A stretch of DNA of 64,000 nucleotides, from NCBI GenBank assembly GCA_023362775.1, contig JALMGJ010000002.1, positions 34,253,414 through 34,317,413 of the forward strand. Reading direction: 5' to 3'. Under the pieces are notes generated by a model. It ran no database searches, was not told the origin of the DNA, and saw only the letters and a list, made by a program, of their open reading frames with translations. The DNA is from Charina bottae. Lineage: Eukaryota > Chordata > Lepidosauria > Squamata > Charinaidae. How positions within the stretch are numbered: the first letter of the stretch is position 1; each line of letters begins with the position of its first letter. The translations under genes were made by a program, and so were the position numbers. Shown here piece by piece: positions 42,321-53,289 of this stretch.

Positions 42321-43159
42321 AATGTAATGTTAGTTTATGCTGCTCAGTGACTGAAATAAAATACATAAAATTAGTGGCACGCCAAGGAGTGCAGTCTTCC
42401 TCAGATGCAGGCAATGTTGTTGTGCTACTGAGGAAGAATATTTCTCTGCAACCAGCCTAAAGGAATCTGACTATCACCTGATATCAACAGGTATTCAGAA
42501 TTATTTGGACACAGGCTTAGCATCAGTCCAGAAGATCAGTAGTCCCATGTTCAAAAGCAGCCTGAACAGCTGCTGACAGTCACAGAGACAGTTATGTTGT
42601 GAAGCAGCAGAGAGAATGCTATTTGCTCCATTTTGCTGTGCAGCCCACATTGTGGTCCCTGTTCAACTGCTGTTCAGAATGATTCCAGTCACCAGCTGAG
42701 GAGAAAATTAAAGGCAAAAACAAATAAGCCATCAAACAGCTATAGTATTGTGAATTTTAAGCCAATTCTTAGCTGTTTTCTATTCTTTTTTAATACTTGC
42801 CAGCTTCACTCTGCTGCATGCTGCATTGGACTGAATTCTCTCCAAGATCCTGGACAGCTTCCTGGTCTTAATGGAATTGTGATTAAACTGTTGGCTTAAT
42901 TGCACCTCCACCCAGAAGAATGGTGGAGGTGCTCAACTAAGTCTGCATGCTTAGCAATAGACAGGTATGTCCTCGGAAAGAGGAGCTCAGCTGAAGACCT
43001 CTGGGAAGCCTGTGGGGCTCCAGCTGGCTGACTCTATATTTGCTTCAAGCCAAGGAGCTGAAATCTGGGTTGGGCAATGTCCACAGGCTGTGCTACACCT
43101 CAAGGGTCCCTGTCCTGTAAGCCAAAGATCTTTAATTGGGGAAATGTAGTTGGGGGTGT
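42321..43159. other. Intergenic sequence, nothing recognised
   Basis: No similarity to the other repeats in this window was noticed and no supported open frame. Confidence 0.5.
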
Positions 43160-43990
43160 TGGGGAGGAAAGAAGGATCTGAACAGTGAAATCCATAGGAA
43201 ATGTATACCTCCCCCAGGCTCTCTCTCAATTCCTTGGGAGAAGAATTAGTCCTGCATGCTGCTTGGAGGACTGAACAGGGAAATTTCATACTTCATATAC
43301 AGTACAGTGAGCCACAGGTTTCCTCCATCCACCCTGTGTGTGCAATATGGCAACTGTAGACATCCACCCCATCCACAAACAGAGCATCAGGGCACCTCAC
43401 ACACATGTGGGCCTGTTCATAGGTAACTGAGCTGTGTTTGCTTCCTAGGTGGAACTTGTGATTCTTCAGAAGATATGGGTATCAAAATTGAACTGCAGTT
43501 GGGAAGGCTCTCTCCCTCTGTGGTCTCTCCGATGCAGGAGAAAAAAAAAATTATTTTGCACACTCTACGCATAGGTAGGCTTTCTCTGCAGTGTGACCTT
43601 CGTAAAGGCTCTTAATATGAGACTGTTGGGAAAGACAGTTTCCCACCAACTGTGTTTGTTGGGTCTCTCTCCAGTGTGAATTTTCTGATATTCCGAAGGC
43701 AAGGGGTGAGCACAACATTTCCCCCCACTGGAACACAGACTTAATGATGGCTCTTTTGTCTGGACATCCGAAGGTAGAATGGTCAGCAAAATATTTCTCA
43801 CACTCTCAGCATTCACCCTTCTTCTCTTTGGTGTGAATTCGCTGATGATCCACAAAGCATGCCTGTGAGCTACACATTTCCCATACTCAGAACATTTGTG
43901 CGGTCGAGCCAGTTGGATTTTCTTCTGAACTAAACAGTTTGGCCTGATAGAAATACTCTTCCTGCATTCTGGGCCTCTCAAGGGTCAGAA
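43160..43990 (-). pseudogene. Degenerate C2H2 zinc-finger gene end
   Basis: Minus-strand blocks recall finger linkers: ARPHKCSEYGKC, KIHTGERPNKHS, QQSHIKS...GHTAEKAYLCVECAK. The spacing of about 28 residues between CxxC-like groups fits tandem KRAB-type fingers. Stops and frame changes make it non-coding, and no finger is fully intact. The following 400 bases (43160-43550) resemble 60280-60620, next to another finger-like relic. Confidence 0.65.
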
Positions 43991-44077
43991 ATATTTCTTA
44001 GAACACATGGAAAGGACCAATTTCAAACTATTTTATGTTATACTACCAATAATTTGGATAAAAATTTAGTACCCAAA

Positions 44078-44988
44078 TCAAGACCCCTTATAGTTTTTCA
44101 CCCTTAAGTGCTCCTTGGTGTTCACATCAGGTCTCAGGATAATGATGTAGCATTTGGGGATAAAGATGCAGCCCAGTAAGCCCAGTCTGGAGGCCAGGAT
44201 GGAGAAGATCTGCACAGCCACCTTGTATTTCCCTTTGGTGCTCAGGTAGGTGGGGACAAAGGAGACCCAAACACTGCAGAAAACCAGCATGCTGAAGGTG
44301 ATCCACTTGGCTTCGTTGAAGGTCCCTGGCAGCTTGCGGGCCAGGAAAGCCACCAAGAAGCAGATGGCAGCCAGAAAGCCCATGTAGGCAGGGGCAGTGT
44401 AGAACATGGTGACTGAGCCTTCACTGCATTGCAGCAGGATCTGTCCTGGTTGGGAATGCATGTCAGAATCTGGGAATGGGGGAGAGGTTGCCAGCCACAT
44501 GATGCAGAGGCCCACCTGAACAGTGGAGCAGGACAAGACAATGAAGTTGGCAAGTCTTTTCCCCAACCATTTCCTCATCTTGCTGCCTGGCTTTGTGGCC
44601 AGAAATGCCACCACCACCATGATAGTCTTGTCCAGCAAAGAAGACACAGCAACTGAGAAGACAACACTGAAGGTGCTTTGTCGAAGAAGGCAGGTCAGTT
44701 TCTTGGGTTGACCAATGAACAGCAGGGAAGTCAAGAAGGAAAGCAGGAGGGAGACCAGGAGAATGTAGGTGAGATCACGGTTGTTGGCTTTGACTATGGG
44801 AGTTTCTCGGTATTTAATGAAGATTCCTAGAACTAAGGCAGTGGCTAGAGACAAAGTAAGTGCAAAGAGAGCCAGGTTGTGACCTAACTTTTCTTTGTAG
44901 GACAGGAAAGTTATAACTTTGGGGACACACTGATCTCGCTTCTTGTTGGAATGCTGGGTAACTGGACACTTTTTGCAATGGGCTGCAT
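44078..44988 (-). CDS. V2R-B exon 6 (seven-transmembrane domain)
   Basis: 911 nt, same length as in V2[56 protein letters not shown] and [19 protein letters not shown]. Seven hydrophobic segments; stop after VKNYKGS. It differs from V2R-A at many scattered residues, so the copies have diverged and are not an assembly duplicate. Confidence 0.95.
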
Positions 44989-47900
44989 CTGGAAAAGACA
45001 AAGAATTGCTGTTGAACCAATGATTCCGTGGCACTGGGCATTTGTGAAAACATCCGCCATGATAAATTCCTACCTTCATTGAACCATTCTTGCTGCGTCT
45101 TTAATCTGTTTCCTGAGTCTGGATGCAGCATACCGGCATATGGGATTAAATCTTGCTTGCTATAGTTGTCTCTAAAATAAAAGGCTGGTGCTCCTTCTTT
45201 GTCCTGGAGCCACCTACCTTCCTGTGTGGAGATTGTTCTGTCCATACATGGAGAACAGTCGTAGCAGCAAACCGGTGCTCCCTCCCTCATGAGCTTGGTG
45301 TATCCTGGGAGGCAACTTTCAGTACACCTAGAAAAAGGGGCCTTCTAAACATAAAGAAAATTAGGGAAACATATGAATGAGGGGATTGCTTCCAAAAATG
45401 GAAGTGAGTGCCAAGATGGGTTCATGAACTCAAGAAGATACTTTCAAGATCTCTTTCCAAATAAAATATTTCATTCAGAGACTAATTTTCTACATCATAT
45501 GTTTTGGTGAAAAAACCCCACGAGCAGTTTCATTTCAGCAGGATATGGTCCCAGAGTCCCCTCAATGTTCAGAAAGGCTGATGGCTCCTCTGTCCAGGTA
45601 TCATTAGCCTCCTTGGTTTTTTTCTTCCTGTGAGAGGCAAGATGGATTTGGACTTCAGGTCCCATCAGTTTCAGTTTGAATTGCCAATGGTAAGAAACGG
45701 TGGGAAGTGTAGTCCAAAGTATGGGAAGCAGAAGGTTGCTTGCTCCTACCTTAGCAACTGCTAGATCACCATCTACCATAACCTATCCTCATGCCTCAGC
45801 CTTCTTCCAAGATGTATCTCTTGGATCTCAATTTCCTACCAGCCCAGTCACAAAGCAGACTCTAGTTCTGAGCAAGCACTAAGTAAGATGCCCTAAAATA
45901 AGTTCTTCTGTGTCAAAGGACTTTGTGGGCCTGCTGAACTTCCTTACAGGCTACAAGCAGCATTGGGCTAGCCAACAACATGATTTCCATCCTACCTCAG
46001 AATAATACTGGCATTCTCTCAGTCAGCAGTTGGTCATTTGAGAGGTCCAGGAGAAATAGTAGTGACTCCTTCAACTGGTCCTTTTACCAGCACAGACAAG
46101 ACTGGTAAACCACAAAATCAGATGGATACATAGGAATAGATAAATAATGACCCACAAACAGGTAGACTTGGTTACCTGGTTAAAGGACGTTGGCCATATG
46201 ATTGCACTCTCATTGATAGAGAACTTGATATCTGAAGAGACTTCTTCTTTTTCAATATTCCCAATTTTCACCCTAGCAGCAGACTTGTTGGGAAATACCG
46301 CCCAGTCCATGATATCAAAGTCAGCAACAGGAATTCCATTCTCATCCAAATAAACATCATCCACAGAAAGATTGTAAAGCTGGAAGTTTCTTAGAAAACG
46401 ATGGAGCTAAAAAGACATGGAGAATCACACCTGCGATTTATATATATTCTCATTTGAGCCCTAAATCAAAACTAGGCTACTTCAGCTCAGTGCCTCTGTC
46501 TGCAAATGTGGCAGGAAGAATCTCATCAATTATTTTCTCTCTCTCTCCTTTCCATTTATCATTTTGGGCTGCTGTGTTTTATGACATTGCTTATCTCAGG
46601 TCACAAACATGTTGTGGATCATCATCAGCAGCCTGGTGCTAAATTGTTCGATGTCCATTGGTGGATGTCTCAAGGCACCCCTACTGCTTCCCTTCTACTG
46701 TGGGGTTGTTGCCCCCCTCCCTTTGTCCATGTCAACTGCGGGAAGGAAACATGCAGTAATCTAGGTGGTGTAAGCAGGAGAAGTGAGAAGGGGGGACACG
46801 TGACATGCATGTTAAAAAGGGGCAGGGCTTCAATCACCCTCTTTGGAAGGGAGGATATCATGTGATGAGACAGTGGGGTACAGGAGAAGGGCCACAAGGA
46901 GGAGCCTAGAGAGGAGAGCTAGTTACACAGCCACATGTGAGATGGTGATGCAACCAGACCTGCCCCATTTCTCCTGCAATGCTGTGATTGGAGGATGTTT
47001 TTCCCACTGGCTGATAATGCACCACAGATGGAAGACAGCGAAGCCAGAAAATTGCTTCCTTTCTGACCTGCTGAGCACACAGAAGCACAACAGGGCCATT
47101 TGGAAGTGAATAAAACAGAGGCAATAGAAGCATACCAAAATATTATTTTATGGTCTTTCTGCAACTGTTTACTTTCTACAGTAGTTTTATGTAACGAACA
47201 GGTGGTGGTGGAAAGTGAAAGGCTTAGGAGAAACGATGGGGCTCCAAATTCTAAGATTTGATTTTCAAAGGAGGAGAAAGATCAGGAAAGGGATCTTGGG
47301 AGATTGCAAATGCAGAAGAAAATGTGCCAGGCTATGACAGGAAGTTGTAGTGAGAAGCAGGTCAACTGACCTGCTTGTTTCCCGAGGATGCTGAGAAGAA
47401 GAAAGACTTGACTGCTCCTTGCAATGGCAGGAGAGGAAGTGAGAACCACATCAGGCCAATGTTGGAAGTTCAAGAGAGAACATGACGGTTACTCTGGCAT
47501 CCTGCTGCTATTTATTCGGAAAATGAGGAAAGAGCCTTCCTATCTCTCTTGAGACACATTGTCTATTCTCACAAGCATCCAGAAGCAGCACACTTGGTTC
47601 AGTCTAGAAGATTCAGCAACAGAATCTCTCTCTTTCTTTCTCTCTAAGCCTCCACACCTGGTCAGAACAAATATTAGAAACTGGCACCTGTTGTTGGGGT
47701 CTCCCCTCCCCACCCGTCCATCCCTGCTCATCTCTAACATAACATTTGGGAATTAAAAGGGAACCATCAGTGGAACGTCGAAGGAGAAGTCTTACCTGCC
47801 ATGGCTGTACCATCTGGGGCGTCTGAGGGTCTCCAACCCACATCCTCCTCTGACTCAGTTGGGAGGAAGAGGCAGCACTGAGAACCCCAGCCACAACCCG

Positions 47901-50779
47901 GACTGCTGTGGAAATACTGGAGCCATCCTCGGACAGGATTCTTGCAACTATATCCTGTGGTGGGATTTCCCAGGTCTCTTTTTCTAGGCATACCTTCCAA
48001 GCTTTCTTAGACAACAAGGGGCTTGAATAGGAACACTGAAATGCTATCTCCCCAAACTGCTCACTAGCAGAGAAGTACGAATTAAAATCATAATGTTGTG
48101 TCCTTTTCTTTGCCTGAGTTAAGAAGGATAACAAAAGGTGTTTATGCTGGAGATTAACCAGTTGGTAAAAAAATCTCACACTTATATCTGACAAAGCTGT
48201 GGCAATCCATACTTTTTCCCCAAACAGGATTTTACTCTTTTCAATCTTTTGTATTATTGCTGCAAGTATTAATGTGGCCTGAAAGTCCAGCTGACAAACA
48301 ACAACTTTGACTTTAGCATTGCTAAAATATTGAAGGGTGTGCTTTCCCCCCCCTTCATCCAGAAGCGTGGGAAAGCTTTCAGAGAAAGCCACACAGACAC
48401 CATCCCTTATGGCTACTGGAACAAAGGTTCCTCTGAACTTTTCCCCACTTTCATTCTCCGGAGCAGCGTGGCCGATCCACGTCCACTGGAAATGCAGGAG
48501 CAGCTCGACAATTGCCAAGTGAGGAGGCTCTTGTTTTGGACTCACCCGGTAGAAAAAAGGAAAAAGATGTTTCTGCTCAGGACTGTGTCTGATGACCCCA
48601 TAGCTGATCTAGGATGGGAGAGAAAAGATGGCTGACTCTCTTCCTCTTAGGGACAGGAAGAAGTGCTTATATCTAAGGGCCTTTCCCCGATGGCAGAGAA
48701 ATTCCTTCCACCTGTCCTTGAGTTTCAGCCATGAAATGCGGTCTCTCTGTCTTGTCTCAACTTACCAACTTCCTGCCAAGATCATGGGAGGGGAAATGTG
48801 GCAGATTTTCCACAACTTGAACAGTGCAAGAACACAGGGCTAAATACTATTATAATACCAGCTCAGCTACCCATGTCTCAGTCATGGATTGGGGATGATG
48901 GAATGTTATGTGAACTCAGCAGAAAAAAGATGTCACCTGGGTACGTTTTCATTGTCTTTAAGTGCTAGTAGGGAAAACCCCTCCTAAAGTAATATTCCCC
49001 TACTTTTTCTTCCATTGGAGTCCTTGAGACTTCCTTTCAATTTGGTTGGAATAAGGGTGAAAAGATTTGTTTGTCTCCCAAGTCATGTGACTGCAGTGAG
49101 TGGAAGACAGGGAAAAGAGGCAGAAGAAGGATTGGCAAAGAGGATGCAAATTTCATGTGCAGGATGTTTGAGAGAACTTCACGTGAACTATGGATGAAGT
49201 TCAGTTGCCAGAAAGGAGAACTCTGTGAAACCTGTGTATCTTTAAATGTGGATGCATGATAGAAATATACTGTTTCAGGTGTCCTTTATGCTCCATCACC
49301 TGACTCGTTTTATTTATTATCTGACTCCTTTTGGACTATCGCAGAGCTTTCCAAACTTTTCATGTTGGTGACACACTTTTTAGACATGCATTATTTCGTG
49401 ACACACTCTTACAGCAGGGCACAAGGCAGGCACTAGGACCTGTGTGGAATCCTGGCAGGGCAGGTTTGGAGGCAGGAAGGCACAGGGCAGGCACTAGATC
49501 CTGCACGGAATCCTGGCAGGGCTCGGAGGCAGCAGCAGCCGTGACACACCCAGACACTGCAGCTGACGCACTAACGTGTCCTGACACACAGTTTGGAAAG
49601 CTCTGGACTATTGGGAGACTTTGCGAAGTGAAATTAACTTCAACTTCCATTCATACCTGTGGTATTTTGTAGATGCCCAGCATGGTTGAAACGGAATTAA
49701 AGAGGTCAGAATCAGTCCCTTCAAGCACAGCCAGCAGATTTTTTTGTCTTCCACAACTGTAATTTGGGACATTCTTCTGCCCCCTCGACAGCAAGTCCAT
49801 CATGACCTCGTATGTTATTCTTGCATTGAAAAAGCTCTCATAGATGTTGTAGCCCAGGGAGATGTTGGGTAAGATTCTTGGACTCTGGTTGATCTCATGA
49901 ATGGCAAAGAAGAAGGGCAGGACGTGGCAGAAGCTCATACTCTTGATACTGCAAGATAAGAGATTTCAATTGATCTTCATCTTGATTGTAGGTTTTCATA
50001 CTGAATTTATAAAATCATATCAAATTTCCTGAAGGTCTTCCTTTAAGGACATTTATAACTAATCAGTTGTACTGCTGTCTTATGAGTCTTATGAGTATGG
50101 ACAGAACAGACTGGATCCAGGTTGACAAAGAGGTAAGACAAGGCTGTATGCTCTCCCCTTATTTTTTCAACTTACATGCTGAAGATATATTAAGGGAAGC
50201 TGGATTGGAAGAAAATGTAACATGCATTATGTGGATGAATGGATGAGAGAGCGCAAGTACAGTTCATCAGGGAGAACTTTGAAGAGAATGGCAAAATAAA
50301 ATGGGAAAGAATCTCACTTCTTGCCTTCAGCTAAATGGGTATTTGGTGACTCTCCATGGCATCACAGAAAGCTACTTTGGGAAGAGCCAAGACCACCACC
50401 ACCACCACCACCCCGCCAAATTCAAGCCTTTTCCTTAATGCAAATGAAGAAGAAAAAAGGTGGTAGAACCAAGTACCAGGAAAGGGAACCATCCCTATTA
50501 AAAAGAAGACAGTGGAAAGGACAAAATCGATCACCAGGGTTAAGTACACATGAGAAATGACCTTTGAAATCTGTTGTTTGGAGGCTTAAAGAAAATGTAT
50601 GGTTGAAATATAGTGGTAGATGTAGATATGATTCCACTAATCAGGAAGTCTCTCGGCTTGTAGTAATTAAATCTGTGTTCTTCCTCTTTTTGTATATTCA
50701 GGGGACATTTGGTCCTCAATGTCCCACAGGGAAAATGGGACACCAGGAGAAGCAGCAGCAGCAGAATTGCACATATCAT
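44078..50779 (-). CDS. V2R-B: type-2 vomeronasal receptor gene, six exons, apparently intact
   Basis: Second class C vomeronasal receptor, same orientation as V2R-A and upstream of it. Exons: 50779-50562, 49948-49657, 48608-47796, 46406-46176, 45344-45218, 44988-44078. Lengths 218, 292, 813, 231, 127 and 911 total 2592 nt (863 aa plus stop); phases agree at each junction. No stop or frameshift was found. The gene spans 6.7 kb, against 21 kb for V2R-A, because it lacks the large LINE insertions; it has a small hAT MITE in intron 2 and an RTE scrap in intron 1. The exon 1 donor (GTCATT) is weak and is the main doubt about function. Confidence 0.88.
45218..45344 (-). CDS. V2R-B exon 5 (cysteine-rich domain)
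   Basis: 127 nt, [19 protein letters not shown] then [20 protein letters not shown], with a TTTAG acceptor and GAAG|GTAGGT donor. All cysteines of V2R-A are kept. Confidence 0.92.
45345..46175. other. V2R-B intron 4
   Basis: Homologous to intron 4 of V2R-A; no insertion recognised. Confidence 0.7.
46176..46406 (-). CDS. V2R-B exon 4 (end of ligand-binding domain)
   Basis: 231 nt, one codon longer than in V2[42 protein letters not shown], ending SFNQ before GTAACC. Phase 0 at both ends. Confidence 0.92.
46407..47795. other. V2R-B intron 3
   Basis: About 1.4 kb. The stretch near 47480-47770 aligns with 26390-26680 of V2R-A intron 3. No mobile element recognised. Confidence 0.6.
47796..48608 (-). 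CDS. V2R-B exon 3 (ligand-binding domain core)
   Basis: 813 nt, one codon longer than in V2R-A, phase 0. Starts [20 protein letters not shown], then [36 protein letters not shown] and GEKVWIATA, ending MVQPWQ before GTAAGA. The one-codon gain lies in [12 protein letters not shown]. No disruption is seen. Confidence 0.92.
48609..49333. other. V2R-B intron 2, main part
   Basis: Aligns in blocks with V2R-A intron 2. Nothing else recognised. Confidence 0.6.
49342..49605. mobile_element. hAT-type MITE with 8-bp TSD in V2R-B intron 2
   Basis: 264 bp bounded by perfect 16-base inverted repeats (CAGAGCTTTCCAAACT at 49342-49357 and its complement at 49590-49605). Flanks are GACTATCG (49334-49341) and GACTATTG (49606-49613), an 8-bp duplication with one change, as for hAT transposons. 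No transposase. The interior holds two copies of an approximately 60-base unit (GGCAGGCACTAG...AATCCTGGCAGGGC...GAGGCAG). Confidence 0.9.
49657..49948 (-). CDS. V2R-B exon 2 (ligand-binding domain, lobe 1)
   Basis: 292 nt between CTTGCAG and [49 protein letters not shown] and GIYKIPQ. Same length and phases as in V2R-A, open throughout. Confidence 0.92.
50090..50240 (+). pseudogene. RTE/BovB RT scrap in V2R-B intron 1
   Basis: [37 protein letters not shown]: the RQGC motif-B region of an RTE reverse transcriptase, about 45 codons. Neighbouring motifs are missing. Confidence 0.8.
50393..50414 (+). repeat. (CCA)n microsatellite
   Basis: About seven CCA units at the region of V2R-B intron 1 homologous to 38410-38440 of V2R-A, where no such run is present. 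Confidence 0.9.
50562..50779 (-). CDS. V2R-B exon 1 (signal peptide and N-terminus)
   Basis: [19 protein letters not shown] is a strong signal peptide. The mature N-terminus [16 protein letters not shown] matches V2R-A. The exon ends CAAAG at 50562 in phase 2, next to GTCATT instead of the GTAATT of V2R-A. If this donor fails, translation would read on into intron 1 (RSFLMCT and a stop). Confidence 0.8.
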
Positions 50780-50960
50780 AGTGGAGATCTGCTATTGTTC
50801 TCTGAGACAGGCACCACCGACTTTGGTCTCTCTGAGGAGAAGCCCAATTCTCTCGCCAAAGAGCACAGCCACACTGACTTTTTAAAAAGGAGATGAAATG
50901 CAGCCTGGCACATTAAAGGGGAAGCACTGAATTTCAGACCTGCACAGTCCTGCCTACAGG
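50780..50960 (-). promoter_or_regulatory. Conserved block upstream of V2R-B exon 1
   Basis: Counterpart of 38902-39060. Candidate 5' UTR or proximal promoter, supported only by position and by similarity between the duplicates. Confidence 0.45.
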
Positions 50961-51765
50961 AATCTCACTGTATGTTCTCCATAGTCACTGAGGACTTATG
51001 GACCAGATTTTCAGACTTTGTATAAGAGTTACTAAATATTTGTCAAGTTCTGTTGATGACGGTCACTAAGTATCCCTACCTTGGTTTCAAAATGACCATG
51101 GGTGGGGGGAATCCCCTAGGCTTTGGTGGAAGAAGAAGAAATCACTGTGATTTTGATAATTAGACAGGGATTTGGCGATCCCAGCTGAGCCTCTCTATAA
51201 CTTCATTTACTGGTGTGCATGAGGGAAAAATCTCTGCATGATTCATGGGCATAGTTCTAATTTGAGAGTCACCCAAACAACAACTCAGCGAACTTTTTAT
51301 TCCCTTTACTCAAGACACTTGTTCTTGAGGTATTCTTGAGATACTAAAGTTACAATACCCGCTTCCATCAGCAGGGGTGGGGGGCGGGGTCTGTGTTGTG
51401 ACTTTCCTCCCCCTGGGGTATCCAAGAAGAAGAAGAAAATGTCCTGCCTGTAACTGTGGACCTTTGGCAGCATTTTGTTTGTACCCTTAAAAACCCTGTG
51501 GAGACCCATGACACAGTACGATAGAAAGCTTACATGATACTAAGTATTGAACGAAGAGTCGAGGAACCAAACTCTCTCTGATCCCTGCTCAAATATGCTC
51601 ATTCTGGCAGGCTGGGGAATTCAAGGAGTTGAAGTCCATATATCTTAAAGTTGCTATAGTTGAGATACACCACTCTAGATGGTGGCAGAGCAAACTCTAC
51701 ATGGTGCAGGTGCTGAATAACTGGGCAAAAGTATTGTATGGCCAACCCCTAATTCCTGGAAGATC
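50961..51765. other. V2R-B upstream region
   Basis: Similarity to the V2R-A upstream region fades near 51560. No gene or repeat recognised. Confidence 0.5.
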
Positions 51766-52574
51766 TGAGATCCCAAGACACCAAACAGAGACTCAGACGG
51801 AGGTTTGAAGATAAGAAATCAGCTCTTTATTTGGCCAAGCAAGGAAGCTGGGTGGGCCACCTCTCTATATGCAACCTGGGTTTAGCAGAGGCAGGCCGAC
51901 AACTCTTTGGAAATGTACAAGGCTTTATATAGGGTACAGAACAAAGAGATTTACACATTAGCAGCCCAGTATCCAGTTGCAACATTCACAGGCAGTCACT
52001 CTAAGTCTTATTATCTCCTCCTTCCTCCCCCTCCTCCTTCCTGTGTTAACTCCTCTGCATTTCTCATTCCCCCCCTTGGCATTCCCATGTGCAAGCATGT
52101 TTACAAAAGCAAGAGATAATGGACATGCTTTTATCAAAATCAGAGAGCAATCTCCAGAAATGGCCGTGCTTTGATCATTCAATCTCCTCTTCTCCTGTTT
52201 TCTAGCTTATCTTCTTTCAAGAAAGTCAGATGACCTTGGGGCCATCCTGTTCTTTACTGGGACTTTTCTTTGTGAAGGCTCACCTCATTAACACATTCCA
52301 TTCCTGTTAGCAAAAAGCAACATTTCTTATCTCCCTTCTTTATGGCTCACGGCTACAGTGGGGCCCCTTCTCCTTCAAGCAAACAAGGCACCTATACTTT
52401 TCAATCTATGAAGAAGGGTAATTGGGAAACTGTACTAGGGTCAGGTAAACTACAAGGGGGGGGGGCATATAGTATGTTAAGGAGATAAGTTGTTAACATT
52501 CTTAAATCTTCAGTAAGTAAGTATGGTACTTACTTACTAAAGACTTAAGGAACTAAAGCAAGCAGGCCCCTACA
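51766..52574 (-). repeat. Probable solo LTR of an endogenous retrovirus
   Basis: On the minus strand it runs from TGTAGGGGCCTGC (52574) to GGGATCTCA (51766). It has a TATA box TATATAAAG (51923-51931) and about 95 bases later AATAAA (51826-51831), then a U5-like end (CTCCGTCTGAGTCTCTG). This order and spacing fit a retroviral LTR of about 809 bp. No internal retroviral genes adjoin it, and I could not find a clean target duplication. Confidence 0.65.
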
Positions 52575-52584
52575 TTGGCAGCAG

Positions 52585-52888
52585 TAAGAAGATACTGGAG
52601 GGAGATGATCACTTGTGTGACAATCAGAGAGGTGTCATTGTATACTGTGCAGGAGGAGGCAATGGAAAACCACTCCTTTGGAGTTCCTGGTGCTCTCTGA
52701 GCTCGGTTGTTTGCTGGCAGACATTTCATAACCCAACTAGGTCACATCATCAGTGCGAACCAAGAAAACTACTGTATATCAGTAGACTATATGAAAGGAT
52801 TGGCTCTATAGTGCTGGGTGATGGCCCCCTCAGATTGGGTGGCACTGAACAAGCATTTGAAGAAGAGCTGAGGATCTTGACCTTCCTG
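52585..52888 (+). repeat. RTE-like 5' sequence with an embedded Penelope-type piece
   Basis: GGAGGAGGCAATGGAAAACC (near 52650) and the later block GAAGAAGAGCTGAGGATC (near 52860) resemble 40416-40550 of the RTE-related copy. Between them (about 52690-52765) lies Penelope-type pLTR sequence. The next element, a Gypsy chromovirus, begins at 52895. Confidence 0.5.
52715..52755 (-). ncRNA. Hammerhead-ribozyme-like motif (Penelope pLTR type)
   Basis: On the minus strand: CTGATGA (52753-52747), a stem-loop in which TGACC pairs with GGTTA, then GAAAT (52727-52723) followed by GTC. CUGAUGA and GAAA are the two invariant boxes of the hammerhead core; only the last base of GAAAC is changed. Sequence of this type is known from pLTRs of Penelope-like elements. 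Self-cleavage is possible but uncertain. Confidence 0.6.
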
Positions 52889-52894
52889 CTTTTA

Positions 52895-53233
52895 TGTAAG
52901 GCGCTCCTTCTGATCGCTATAATCTCTCTGCGCTGAAGTAACTCCCAGGCACCAGAGTTCTTAGAAGCAGAAGAGTTTATTATAGAATACAGAGTTAGCT
53001 CTAGCATGAACAAAGACTGGAATGCAGGTAACAGGAACAACAAGCACCTTTAAACCTTTCCTTCCCCCAGTGTCCTTTGCTGCGCGCCCATGCGGTCAGT
53101 CTGTCAGTTGTCTAGGCAACGCTCGGCCAGATGTGTATTCCCGATCGTTGGATGAGTGCGAGCCGATCTTCCAGTCTCCTGATGAACTCATTGTCTGCTT
53201 GCCTTTTTGGCAGAGATCGGGTGATCTCTGACA
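52895..53233 (-). repeat. G2 3' LTR
   Basis: Begins TGTCAGAGATC at 53233 and ends CGCCTTACA at 52895 on the minus strand. About 99% identical to the right-hand LTR over its full length. Confidence 0.95.
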
Positions 53234-53289
53234 TGCTCCCGCCCCAAGACTCATCCCCCCCCCCTATATACAAACCAGACTATTTCCAT

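Noticed and set aside
43551..43981. Functional zinc-finger gene
   Set aside because: No finger has all four ligands in one frame and several stops are present.
51760..52580. Target-site duplication for the solo ERV LTR
   Set aside because: Bases beside the proposed ends (AGATC and TTGGC) do not match; ends may be off or the duplication lost.
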